NCBI GenBank assembly: GCA_026874595.1
Contig: CM049316.1
Coordinates: forward strand, 63,593,176 to 63,657,175
Direction: 5' to 3'
Origin: Sipunculus nudus
Lineage: Eukaryota; Annelida; Sipuncula; Golfingiida; Sipunculidae
Length of the DNA stretch: 64,000 bases
The notes under the pieces are model-generated. The model was not told where the DNA came from, made no database searches, and saw nothing but the letters and a program-made list of their open reading frames with translations. Position 1 is the first letter of the stretch. Every line of letters begins with the position of its first letter. Below are positions 1 through 12,600 of this stretch, piece after piece. The position numbers were made by a program, and so were the translations under genes.

Positions 1-3000
1 TGGAACTCCCAATCTAAAATTCAATGCTCAATGATTCAAGGCTATGTTTACAAGCAGGAAGTAAAAGCCTCACATTTTTAAAGCATTCCATTCAACTGTC
101 AAGAGACATTGTTGAGAATCTGCTTCCTAGTTTATGGTGTAGTTTAATATTATTCAACAGATAGGTGATATAAAAGAAATGTCAGTGTTTCATTACAGTC
201 CCTGCATAAACATCTGCTTCTGGGGAGTACTCAATACTATATATTAAGATCCTCTCCTGAAGTATCATTACAATTTTTCATTCAAAATAATATTCAGTGC
301 TGATAAAATAATATATATGGTCACTGACGGGAATTCGTCTTTGGCTAATCAGTAAAATGTTTCCAACAGTTCAGAACATTCTTTTCAATGCAAACTCGCT
401 TAGACATTCAGAGAGGTATATTATTTTAATGGGAATTGAAATTTTTCTAAATATTAAGATAGGCTTTCTACTTTATAATACTGGCAGGTTTAATGCTGCA
501 TTAGGTCTCAGCTCAATCAGTGTACCAAAATCGAGGTGTCACAATGGTCAATGTCTTTCATGATATTAAATGTACTGATCATTAGAGAATCACCATCATC
601 TGTGCACCAGAAGGGGTGCACAGTGACCCTTCATATATATATATATATATATATTGGCCTAAATATAATTATTTTTGTATAAATTTTAAATGTAAAAAAT
701 GGCTCAAGAAAGGGTTTCCTTTATTTTTAAAACCAATAAATATCTTCAGGTTCAGACAAATAACAGTTCAGAGTATTAAGGAAGCATCACAGTGAAAATC
801 AATGCATCTGGAGAGGAACAAATAACACCACTACATATGTACACCAGAATAATTCTATAATGGAGTCTAGGAAAACATAGTATCTTCAAAACCACTATTA
901 TTAGAGGTGCAGTCAGATTCTTGTCCTTAGTCTCACAGCAGAAAGCAGCGAAGCAAAGGGAGAGAGCGCAGGAGCTGTGGGCTCTCCTATTCTAAAATCA
1001 AGAATCTACCAAGGCAGAATGAGAATTTCAGCTCTTTCTGGGAAAAATGAGAGTTCCCATTCTTTTCAGAAAAAAAATGAAAATCAATTCATAATATCTC
1101 TTGATTCTCATTTTTCTAAAGAGAAAAAAGAATTCTGTTTTTCCCAGGAACAATTAAAAGGAATTCTCATTTTCCCTAGAACTAAATTAATATGGGATAT
1201 CGCTAATACCGATACTTTTGTGTTTGGAGGTAGATTATGCCTGCCTGCCTGAAAAATTGCAGGCAAACAACTAGGGGCCCTGTTCAGCCAATTTACTCAA
1301 TGCAGCTGCTTGTGCACTGAGCATGAAAAAGCTCAGAAATGACATACTGCACTAGAACTTTATCTTGTATCAAGGGACTGGCATTATAATGTAGGGCAAA
1401 GCTACACATGTATGGCCTTTCATTTAGGCCTACGGATAAATGTGAGGTTGTTCATTTAACCTTCCTTGAAGCATACCAAGAATTAATTACAGCCTCAATG
1501 GTGTATATAAGCTGGTATAGTGGGGATGGTCAGATAAGACAGTGCTAATGATTGTCTGGCTGAATCACACTTGCCTGCTTATATGGACTTGAAGCTGTGA
1601 TAGCCAGTGGTATTTCTCCTCCATTTACACAAGAGATTACATTACATTGCCTGCAAACAATTTTGTAAAATATCCATATCCTTAAAAGTATAAATAAGGG
1701 TGGGCATGACACGAATTCATTTCGCTCAGTTAATCCTTTACTACCGCCTTCCTATGCCAATCCTCAAAATTTGTTTTTTTATGAAGAATCATTTAGATTT
1801 CAGTCCTTACTTCTGTTATTATATAAATTCAACGACTATGTATTTTTTCGTCAAGTTAATGAAAAATGGACCACTTATTTCTCCAGGAGAGGTCGAGGTT
1901 ATGGAACTCCCAATCTAAAATTCAATGCTCAATGATTCAAGGCTATGTTTACAAGCAGGAAGTAAAAGCCTCACATTTTTAAAGCATTCCATTCAACTGT
2001 CAAGAGACATTGTTGAGAATCTGCTTCCTAGTTTATGGTGTAGTTTAATATTATTCAACAGATAGGTGATATAAAAGAAATGTCAGTGTTTCATTACAGT
2101 CCCTGCATAAACATCTGCTTCTGGGGAGTACTCAATACTATATATTAAGATCCTCTCCTGAAGTATCATTACAATTTTTCATTCAAAATAATATTCAGTG
2201 CTGATAAAATAATATATATGGTCACTGACGGGAATTCGTCTTTGGCTAATCAGTAAAATGTTTCCAACAGTTCAGAACATTCTTTTCAATGCAAACTCGC
2301 TTAGACATTCAGAGAGGTATATTATTTTAATGGGAATTGAAATTTTTCTAAATATTAAGATAGGCTTTCTACTTTATAATACTGGCAGGTTTAATGCTGC
2401 ATTAGGTCTCAGCTCAATCAGTGTACCAAAATCGAGGTGTCACAATGGTCAATGTCTTTCATGATATTAAATGTACTGATCATTAGAGAATCACCATCAT
2501 CTGTGCACCAGAAGGGGTGCACAGTGACCCTTCATATATATATATATATATATATTGGCCTAAATATAATTATTTTTGTATAAATTTTAAATGTAAAAAA
2601 TGGCTCAAGAAAGGGTTTCCTTTATTTTTAAAACCAATAAATATCTTCAGGTTCAGACAAATAACAGTTCAGAGTATTAAGGAAGCATCACAGTGAAAAT
2701 CAATGCATCTGGAGAGGAACAAATAACACCACTACATATGTACACCAGAATAATTCTATAATGGAGTCTAGGAAAACATAGTATCTTCAAAACCACTATT
2801 ATTAGAGGTGCAGTCAGATTCTTGTCCTTAGTCTCACAGCAGAAAGCAGCGTAGCAAAGGGAGAGAGCGCAGGAGCTGTGGGCTCTCCTATTCTAAAATC
2901 AAGAATCTACCAAGGCAGAATGAGAATTTCAGCTCTTTCTGGGAAAAATGAGAGTTCCCATTCTTTTCAGAAAAAAAATGAAAATCAATTCATAATATCT

Positions 3001-4633
3001 CTTGATTCTCATTTTTCTAAAGAGAAAAAAGAATTCTGTTTTTCCCAGGAACAATTAAAAGGAATTCTCATTTTCCCTAGAACTAAATTAATATGGGATA
3101 TCGCTAATACCGATACTTTTGTGTTTGGAGGTAGATTATGCCTGCCTGCCTGAAAAATTGCAGGCAAACAACTAGGGGCCCTGTTCAGCCAATTTACTCA
3201 ATGCAGCTGCTTGTGCACTGAGCATGAAAAAGCTCAGAAATGACATACTGCACTAGAACTTTATCTTGTATCAAGGGACTGGCATTATAATGTAGGGCAA
3301 AGCTACACATGTATGGCCTTTCATTTAGGCCTACGGATAAATGTGAGGTTGTTCATTTAACCTTCCTTGAAGCATACCAAGAATTAATTACAGCCTCAAT
3401 GGTGTATATAAGCTGGTATAGTGGGGATGGTCAGATAAGACAGTGCTAATGATTGTCTGGCTGAATCACACTTGCCTGCTTATATGGACTTGAAGCTGTG
3501 ATAGCCAGTGGTATTTCTCCTCCATTTACACAAGAGATTACATTACATTGCCTGCAAACAATTTTGTAAAATATCCATATCCTTAAAAGTATAAATAAGG
3601 GTGGGCATGACACGAATTCATTTCGCTCAGTTAATCCTTTACTACCGCCTTCCTATGCCAATCCTCAAAATTTGTGTTTTTATGAAGAATCATTTAGATT
3701 TCAGTCCTTACTTCTGTTATTATATAAATTCAACGACTATGTATTTTTTCGTCAAGTTAATGAAAAATGGACCACTTATTTCTCCAGGAGAGGTCGAGGT
3801 TATGGAACTCCCAATCTAAAATTCAATGCTCAATGATTCAAGGCTATGTTTACAAGCAGGAAGTAAAAGCCTCACATTTTTAAAGCATTCCATTCAACTG
3901 TCAAGAGACATTGTTGAGAATCTGCTTCCTAGTTTATGGTGTAGTTTAATATTATTCAACAGATAGGTGATATAAAAGAAATGTCAGTGTTTCATTACAG
4001 TCCCTGCATAAACATCTGCTTCTGGGGAGTACTCAATACTATATATTAAGATCCTCTCCTGAAGTATCATTACAATTTTTCATTCAAAATAATATTCAGT
4101 GCTGATAAAATAATATATATGGTCACTGACGGGAATTCGTCTTTGGCTAATCAGTAAAATGTTTCCAACAGTTCAGAACATTCTTTTCAATGCAAACTCG
4201 CTTAGACATTCAGAGAGGTATATTATTTTAATGGGAATTGAAATTTTTCTAAATATTAAGATAGGCTTTCTACTTTATAATACTGGCAGGTTTAATGCTG
4301 CATTAGGTCTCAGCTCAATCAGTGTACCAAAATCGAGGTGTCACAATGGTCAATGTCTTTCATGATATTAAATGTACTGATCATTAGAGAATCACCATCA
4401 TCTGTGCACCAGAAGGGGTGCACAGTGACCCTTCATATATATATATATATATATATTGGCCTAAATATAATTATTTTTGTATAAATTTTAAATGTAAAAA
4501 ATGGCTCAAGAAAGGGTTTCCTTTATTTTTAAAACCAATAAATATCTTCAGGTTCAGACAAATAACAGTTCAGAGTATTAAGGAAGCATCACAGTGAAAA
4601 TCAATGCATCTGGAGAGGAACAAATAACACCAC
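1..4633. repeat. 1901-bp satellite, 2.44 tandem copies
   Basis: The sequence starting at base 1 begins again at 1902 and at 3803, so the period is 1901 bp; the third copy stops at 4633. Copies 1 and 2 differ at only two positions I could find (A951 versus T2852, and T1775 versus G3676), so the duplication is very recent or kept homogeneous. Each unit carries an (AT)n run (about 633-654) next to a small GAAGGG/CCCTTC hairpin, and a purine-rich stretch with repeated GAGAATT-type words (about 1000-1170). The open frames of 68, 91 and 72 codons repeat because the DNA repeats; they resemble no protein I know. The array probably continues to the left of the window. An assembly duplication cannot be excluded. 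Confidence 0.95.
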
Positions 4634-5278
4634 ATCCGTCTTATAAACAAGCGATACCATAAAATAGAATTAACAAAGGGTCATTCATTGCAGGTGTATA
4701 TGGTCAAATATTCATAATTTTATCCTCAGAAATTATAGGAATGTCAGGAACTAATGTATTAATGTAGTAGAAATTTAGAAATGCAACATCAGCTCAAAAA
4801 TAAACTTCTGTTGGGAATAATGAAAGAAAAAGCTGTTAAATTCAATTTTTTTATGATATTTTATAAGTATAGTGATTAATTGCTTCATCAACAAAAATAC
4901 ATAATACATTTATATGATAATTGTTGTCAGTGACTTTTCCACACTATTTGCAAACAATGCAGTTTATTTGAAGTGAATATGTCAAATATTAAATATTACT
5001 ACCCCCCTATCAAGGCAACCTGTCTGCGGGTGCGTGCATAAAGACGCGGTTGTCTTTAAATGGCCTAAAAAGGGTAGTGTATCCCAAAATAATCAATGTT
5101 AACATCTTAATTCATTAATTGGACATACTTGGGGATCTAATTATACATATGTCATAAAATCCCGGAGGGGGTGCACGGTGACCCCTCCTAGCCCATGGAC
5201 TTATAAAATGAAAATCCTAATGTTGTTCAAATAAATTTCTGTTAACCTGAAACTGGGTCCAGAGTTGATTAATAAACC
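4634..5278. other. Intergenic, no gene seen
   Basis: This stretch is AT-rich with no convincing exon. The only structure is a 7-bp-stem hairpin at about 5164-5188 (GGAGGGG ... CCCCTCC with a TGCAC-containing loop). It matches in layout the hairpin in every 1901-bp unit (about 606-632), so the two may share an origin. Confidence 0.5.
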
Positions 5279-5640
5279 ATGATTTACATCTGTACCTTTG
5301 GCTTAATAGCAGTACTCATCACTAAGATTCACTCCTGGTCACTCTTGGTCACTACCTGTCAATCACCCACCAACAAGGATCACTGGTGGTCAAAGTCATT
5401 ATCACCTCTCATCAAGCTAGTGTCTGGTGGAGTAACTAAGTTCACTCAGCATCACTGCCAGTCACTCCTGGTCACTCAGCAAATTATCAATTAGTCACAC
5501 CCCATCAACTGATCCCCAGGGCTGCTAAACTATCACTGCTGGTCACACAGTGATAGTCTGTGAACAGTTTAGTCACTCCCTATCACTGCTAATTACCTGT
5601 TGCGTGGCAGTGACCAGGAGTGATGAAACCGGTCACAGAC
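5279..5640. repeat. Cluster of TCACTCCTGGTCACT words with inverted copies
   Basis: The word TCACTCCTGGTCAC and shorter relatives (GGTCACT, ATCACTG) recur many times. The reverse complement GTGACCAGGAGTGA occurs at about 5608-5621, opposite forward copies at about 5327 and 5461. A hairpin with stem ACTATCACTG / CAGTGATAGT sits at about 5528-5558. The block looks like a decayed fold-back or short-motif repeat. No coding signal was seen. Confidence 0.6.
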
Positions 5641-5800
5641 CTTCACTTTGTGATAGCCCAGTTCTCATAGTGTAAGTGCCAGTTATTTCATCTAAGTTAC
5701 AACAGTGTCCATTATTTATCTTTCAATGAAGTTGTTACATCATATGTATGACATAAAAGTGAAGCACTTGCTCAAGGCAAATGCAAGTCAGGAAAGAACA

Positions 5801-6964
5801 AGTTGTGGCTCTGTAGTATAAAACTTTAAACAGAGCCACAGGCAACAACCTTCATTTATCTAGTGGATGGAGCACAAACATGTTGTAGACGCTGCACTTG
5901 TTCTGAGTACCTTTGACCTTGTGTGATGGGTGCCTGTCCAAGTGAGTGAGTGTGATTGTTTCAGCCAGCGGTATGTACACGTGTTACATCATCACTGCTT
6001 GCCTCCCAGCCCAACCTGCTGAAATGTAAAGGCCCTGTCACATTAGCATTGTGTGGGCCACACGGGCTTGTTGCATGCATGAATTTTGTTGCACGCAGGA
6101 AAAATTGAGCGGGCAAGCCAAGATTTGGGTAGGTTTCGTGTGGAACTTGCCTGTTGGATGCGCGGAATCTGCGTGGGCCTTGCGTGTGCTCCATGTGACA
6201 TGCAGGCAAGCCTGTGAGAGCTTACAGACAGGTCTGTGTTAGCTCCCAAGCCACATATGGGCACTGCCAGTTATCTTAGGTCAGCTCCGGGCCAGATACA
6301 GGGGAGTTGCAGGACTATTTATACAATCGCAGAATGCCAGCAACTTGCCAGCCCTCAGATTACCAGCAGGAAGACAGTAACCCTCAACATGCTCTCATGT
6401 TACTCGTATACCTCGCTCTATGCCTACAGAAATCACGGGATACAAACGCAGGTCAGAAGTACTGATACTGTTCCTTGTCAGCAAAACGCTCCATGCCCGC
6501 ATCTGACAAGTGCTGGCGCGAAATTGCCACAGGTCTACAGCCAACATACTTTCTTCAAGCGGGTTAACTACCTGTGACCTGAGGCTGCTACGTGCCTCCT
6601 GCAGGTATTTTGCGTGGAATTTTGTGGGCAAGCCCGGATAAGATACGGGCGAGATACTGCCAGGTCCGTGCCAACTGCGGGGAGCTGCGGGCAGCAAAAA
6701 TTATCACCTGTAATTTGCATGCAGTGCTAATGTGGCAGGGGCTTAATACATGCACCTCTCAGACTGAAACAATCATGTATGTAACCAATGATCAAGTCAC
6801 TGGGATACTCACAGCAATGATTATGTAACACATGAACACCGCAGGCTGGAACAATTGAGTACTCAGAAAAAGTGCTATGTCTACCATTTGTATGCGCTCA
6901 ATCTGCTAGACAAATGAAGGCAGGGGTGTGTGGCTCTTCAGGTATATACTACAGAGCCACAATT
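5801..6964. mobile_element. Long-inverted-repeat (fold-back) element, interrupted
   Basis: The left arm (about 5801-6010) pairs with the right arm (about 6745-6964) on the opposite strand. Matching blocks in order are TTGTGGCTCTGTAGTATA, AGAGCCACA, CCTTCATTT.TCTAG, TTCTGAGTAC and a GCGGT...TGTTACAT block. I estimate about 70 percent identity by eye, with one gap of about 40 bp. Each outer end also folds into its own GTGGCTCT/AGAGCCAC hairpin. The centre of the palindrome is occupied by the Harbinger-like element at 6030-6743. I could not define a target duplication for the outer element and see no transposase. Confidence 0.65.
6030..6743. mobile_element. Harbinger-like MITE, 714 bp, TAA target duplication
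   Basis: Imperfect terminal inverted repeats of about 23 bp start AGGCCCTGTCACATTAGCA on the left and read AGCCCCTGCCACATTAGCA on the right when reversed. The element is flanked by TAA at 6027-6029 and 6744-6746. A three-base TWA duplication and GC-rich AGGC/AGCC ends are typical of the PIF/Harbinger superfamily. The interior is GC-richer than its surroundings and repeats short GGGCAAGCC-type words. It has open frames of up to 113 codons but no recognisable transposase, so it is non-autonomous. The family assignment rests on ends and duplication only. Confidence 0.7.
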
Positions 6965-9563
6965 GGGTCTACAGTGAGAACTGCCCATGAGCCAATGGTG
7001 TAACATTCTGCTTACACCAAGACTTTTCTGTTTTGATGGTGATGGGATGATGGCTATGAAAAAAATATGTTAATGAAGTGGAACAAAGTGGGAGTGTTAT
7101 ATGACCTATTATTAAAACCACCTTATGTAGCAGTCTACATTACAGGCTCTTGGATATACTAAGACTATACATGCGAAAAAAATGCAGTTGTGGTTCTGGA
7201 GTGTCAGTTTTGGTGCCCCTTTTGTACACAAGTACTCTATGTTATGTCATCACAGTTACCTGTAATGTCCATTTCATGCAGACTTTGAGAGGATCCTGAT
7301 ATTGTGATAAGCATGGACTTGTTTCACAGGAAAGTGAGGAAACTATTTTTTCCACATTTAATTATTTTCCTCTTTCTGCCATGACGTGGGTACAGTTTGT
7401 CAGTGAAATTTGCACTTACACTTTTACCAAGGCAAATGTGTTTCATGACGATATAATTGGATTAAGAACATATTTGCATGGTTAAACTAATAAAAGTGAA
7501 TTACTCCAAGCTGTTGTTAAGTGTTGTCAACTGTTGAACCCCTTTTATCGCTAATAAGTCACCCCCTTTTCGTTGACTTGGATGTCCCGTGATTTTTACA
7601 GACACTAATGATACTCACAAATAGAAATAAACCCAGTCCTTTCATCGTCTCACATTATTTATACATTTTGATGATCAATCTTCCCATAAATAAAGAGTTG
7701 CCAAATGGGTTAATAGCCGTCGGCCCAGAAAAACTGACAGTTCGCCTAATGACTAGCACCAATCATATTGTACATAGGTATGGATTAAAACCAGGTTGTC
7801 GAAAGGCGGATGCCACGTCGGACATCACTCTCGGATGCCCCACTTTATTCGTTCTAATAGAGAAATCAGAACATATATAGGTATTTTAAGTATACATTAC
7901 GTATGAGTGTATCCGTGCCTGAAACGTGTACTAAAATGAATATTATGTGAGCCACTCACCGTTCTACTTTTCCAATAGAAAATACAATTAACGTATATTT
8001 TATTATTTATATTATACAGTTTATATTATGTTATATTACAAGATTCTATATTACTGAATATGATACTATTAAACATTGTTGGAGATTCTTTGTAATAAAT
8101 ATATGTTAGACATACTGGGCCTAGGAAAAATATATGTTTAAATCGTAGATAAAATGATCGATATTTTTGTTATGCATTCTTGTCCCTCAACTACAGATAT
8201 TTGAACCATATTTGAGACAAATTTTCTATGAATTGGCACTTTCAATAACAGCTTACATACGATGCATTGAAAGTGTATAAAATAAGCTTTGTTCTTTATC
8301 CATATAATGTCTTCATGATATATTACTCAGATGCACTTAACTGAGTGGTATCAGTTTAATGTTTAACTTATTTCCTGAAAATGATAACAGACAAAACTGA
8401 CAGAATCTTTGTAGTGTACCATTAACAACCACAAGCAGTATCAATCAACGATACCCCGATTTCGGGCAGTATCAAATAATGGAAAAAAGTTGAACGTTTT
8501 ACAATATCATGATTTTTCCAGGTAGCCTTAAAGTAAAGAACATGTTAATTTAATATGAATTAGATTATGAAATTTTACTCACCATGTATACAAAAATGTA
8601 TAAAATGATACAAATAATTATGTACGAAGTGAAATATATTTTGGAATATTTCAAAAATAATTAAAGATTCCAAAGATTTTTTTATAATACGTCGCAATTT
8701 TTACTTTAAAATATAAAGAAAATAGTTCATATTTAGAAGAAAGTACCCTTTACATGTCAAACTGCACAGAAAACACACAAATGTGTTCTTATTCCTCTTT
8801 TTGCTGGTTCCATATAAATATATTGACTTCCCGGCTTGGCATCCTACTTGGTATCCATCATCCGATCTGCGACATCCATGTATTAGTCCGTACCTAATAC
8901 GTAGACTGGTTGCTTTAACAAAAAAAATGTCAAACGAAAAACTAAGAGAAAATAATGAACATGAGAATATGATCCGAGCAATTCTGATCACATTTTCAAA
9001 TTTTAAATATTTTTGTCAATATATATCAGATAAGTCTAAAATAGCTCCTTCAGCATCTGATTCGTTCAGACAGGCATCACTTAAGCACTGGTAACCAGAC
9101 AATGTTAACGGGATACCTTAATATAGACTCGTTTCCTGCTCAAAAGTTTGTTGAATGCCTTGTAATTTTGATTTTACCGTTTGTTAGAAGCCAAATTTGT
9201 ATAGCCAGTCCACAAGTTAAAACTTTTAATGTAGCGGAAATGTTATTGTCCGGAGAAAATATTACCGTTTGGAATCCTCTCCTAGTTAAATTAATGGTGA
9301 ATTTATCATTTATTTTTTTTGTCAAATTAACATAAAATTAATAAAATGTTAAGAGATACACCGGATGTTATATAAAATATGACTATATTCTTAAATTGTA
9401 TTATAATAATATGTTAATTCATCTCAATAAAATACCATAGAAAATTTATGGACAACAGTAGTCACGGCTACACGAATTCCCCCGCGCCCACATGTTCTGT
9501 GCGGTTTCTTGAATTCATGGCGCGTTTTTCTTAATTTTTTGTCAATAAATGATAATTCTTAAG
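6965..9563. other. AT-rich upstream flank of the 9.6-21 kb gene
   Basis: No exon is supported here. Two blocks, about 7760-7850 and about 8820-8905, look like diverged copies in opposite orientation; their translations share R-Y-G-L and G-C-R patterns followed by D and GC. Nearest the gene, 9465-9530 is locally GC-rich (CCCCCGCGCCC, GGCGCG), and TATAAAAT lies at 9371-9378, about 190 bp before the start codon; either may belong to the promoter. A short upstream frame (ATG at 9517, stop ending 9534) precedes the start codon. Confidence 0.4.
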
Positions 9564-9634
9564 ATGACAGGCAAGCGGAGAAGAGTGGGGCCATTACCAA
9601 GAGTTTTACATCATCATATTCAAAGATATTTAAG
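9564..9634 (+). CDS. Exon 1 of uncharacterised gene (start codon)
   Basis: ATG at 9564 opens 23 codons (MTGKRRRVGPLPRVLHHHIQ...) and ends in phase 2 at TTAAG|GTATAT. It joins exon 2 through a split arginine codon to give RYLRTGHLPERE. This was the only upstream exon I found with an ATG and the right phase. A five-codon upstream frame at 9517-9534 could dampen translation. Confidence 0.75.
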
Positions 9635-12600
9635 GTATATTTGAAAAGTACTTCAGGTTTAATCTCGGACCAATTGATGTTGATTATTAAAAATAAAACT
9701 TCATAATCATATTCATAGTTACTTTATTATAAAAAAAATATATAAAACTTGTCAGGCCAAAAAAAAAATATATGGTTGTGGTACTTTTTTTTCAGAAATT
9801 CGTGCAGTCGGGGAATATTTGATTTTTTTAACCTTTATTTGTATGTTTCGATAAAAATGTCATATGATAAGGGAAAAGCATGAAAATAACAATTTTTTTG
9901 CTAAACAGGTAAAAACACTCCATAACAGATGAAAACTTATCCAAATTGTAGTATTTTTATTTTTATCTTCTTGAAAGATGAAAACCATAATAAAATTTTT
10001 TTTATGCAGGGGTTAAAATGACGTTGGTGGACGGTGCCTGAGAATCATACCTATAATTTTTTTGGCTTTAATTTAAATATAAAATTAATATATACATGAA
10101 CTAGAGTAATTATGGTAACATGCTCTTATTTAATCTGAATTACAGTCAAGACAAGTAAAAGAGTAAAACCAATAGTAGATAGATTATGTCAATATAAATT
10201 TTAACATCCAAGATGGAGCCTGCAATTTAGTTATTGAGTTAAGTTCATGTTATGTTAAGATTAGCACTCTGTCGATTTGCTGCAAAGATTGTAGACAACT
10301 ACAGATATAACTGTCAAATATGAAATAGTGAACAAGTATGTATTCTGATGTTTGTAGTTGTACAACTATTTACTATATATATTGTATGTAGTGTATTTCA
10401 TACACTGCTACACATGTGTATGCAGTTATGCCATGGTATATTAATGTAATTAGTACAACTACTAGAAATAATTTACTCTTATTGCTTATACATATAGTTT
10501 ACTTATGATATTCTTCAGAAAATTAGTGGTGTTTTTCCACGATATTAAATATTAAATAATCAAAGAAATCTGACCAGTATAGTAACTCAATTACACTTTA
10601 CAGTTTACATGAATTATAATTTTATAAAAATATAACTGAATTTTTGTTTTAATTTTTATAATTGGTTATGGAAAAGGTGTTCATCTAACTCGGTTAGAAA
10701 AACACTTCTGACCATTATGGTTTTGTAAAGTTTAGCAAAGTTTAGACCCAAAATTAGTAACACTTTTGCTAGAATTAGAGCTAGTTTACCTGTAGCCATG
10801 ACAACCCCACTGAGTAGGCACTGATAATTGGGCTGGTAAGCCTACTTGAGTCTTGATACAAGCAATATTGAGGAATACATTGCAGTGGTCTTTGATCATG
10901 CTGCATTCATATTGTGGTAAACAGCCCATAATCTTAACATTAGGCTACAAATGTTGAATTAACCCAAAATAAGACGTGAATTCACAGCCAAAACTGAAAG
11001 TCTGTCTCTATGGTAACAGGTCATTTTCCATTTCGCTTACAAGTTGGCTGCATCCAGTAACCCATGTGAGCCATGCCAATGAGCATGCGGTCAGAAATTT
11101 AACAAACAAAGGAATGAATACCAACATGCTTAACAGAACTTTTCTCCCTCATGTTTCTTGTTGTTAGAAAGAATACTAAAATGCTAAGTTCAATTAGTCT
11201 GGTTTATGTCAATTGACCATGAAAAATATTTGCATCCTCATAGAACCTTAAAGTGTGTTCCTCACTGAAGGATGTAATGGCACTCTGATGGCCAGTAAAC
11301 TGTTCATAGACTTTCTAATGTTAGAGGGCCAGAATGGAGCAAGTATGCCTAACGTCAAATTTTATTGGTCAGACTCAGTATATATATAGTGGAATATCAA
11401 TCTCTTTTTCTTTAGTGTTACAGCCTCAGCTGCACCCAACATAATCTTTGTACAGACCAGAAATTAGGTCCAGTACCATAAATTGAAAAATATTAATCCA
11501 CAGAACTGCACCGGATTTTGCCTCAGCTGTTGTACAAGTTAAATTGTGCTATACTTATAAATTTGAGCATATTATATGCAGGACTCCCAAGTTCTATCAG
11601 ATAGCAGCTAGGAGTTATATTCGGTCTCATGTCCAAAAACATATCTTGTGGGTGATTAGATGTCATGGTTGTATTTCTGTCTTCCCAACAAAATTTTGAA
11701 GTTGTTATCATGAAATTTTCAAATTTCTTCATGGGAAAATCTGTGAATTTGTTTAAATGAAATGCTGGAAACCTTTTAACTATGAAACTGATTGATAGTT
11801 TGAGATTCCAACTTATCAGTTTCAAACATTTTAATCTTCCTTTAGAAACAAACATTTGATTATAACATTTTGAAGATTTCTACAAAGTAACAAGTTGTTA
11901 GTTAGTTACACAAATTCAATCTTTGAAATGAATGCAGGACAGGACACCTGCCAGAGCGAGAAACACTCCTACAGATATGGCCCTTGTCCTCCGAGACCGT
12001 TCGCAGCCACTGGGATTTGAGGAGGCGAAGGTTCGTACAGTGGGCATCAAAACTGAAGCTGAACCAACAAGGAGAGCTTGTTCATACACTAAGTGGTAAA
12101 CTTGTACCAGCCAAGGAAGATGTAAGGTATGCATTGTAATCCATAAATACTTGAAAAATCAATCATTATGATTTTGTAACTGTTTTGTTTCCATGTGTCC
12201 GTCATGTTTTCACCTGCCTTTGTGGTGATTTTCATGCATAGGGTCTGAGTCAACTTGGGTATTACCAGTAAAAAGACATCATGCCAGCATTTTTTGGGAG
12301 AACTCTGGCTGATAGATATTTGTACCACTATATGCAACTGCCAGTTCATAAGTATATACCAGTATGTGCTTAAATGGAAGCGTAAGAGGTCGGGGTTAAA
12401 ATTAACACTACCCAGAGGCTTGTGTAGTATTCTATTTTATTATTATTTAGATATGCTGCCAGAGGAATAAAACTGTTTTTGTTCTGTGCAAAAAAGAATA
12501 CAAATTTTGGAGATCACAGAAATTGTCTAATATTTCAACTTTTATATATGAAAGCATTATGGAACATCCAATTAAAATAAAAGGTAAGTTGCATGTTTTC

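Noticed and set aside
977-1252. 91-codon frame in the 1901-bp satellite (repeated at 2878)
   Set aside because: It repeats only because the DNA does, is low-complexity (K, S, F rich) and has no recognisable domain.
12122-12127. GTAAGG as donor of exon 2 of the uncharacterised gene
   Set aside because: Using it leads to a stop in exon 3; the donor five bases downstream (AAG|GTATGC) keeps the frame through all later exons.
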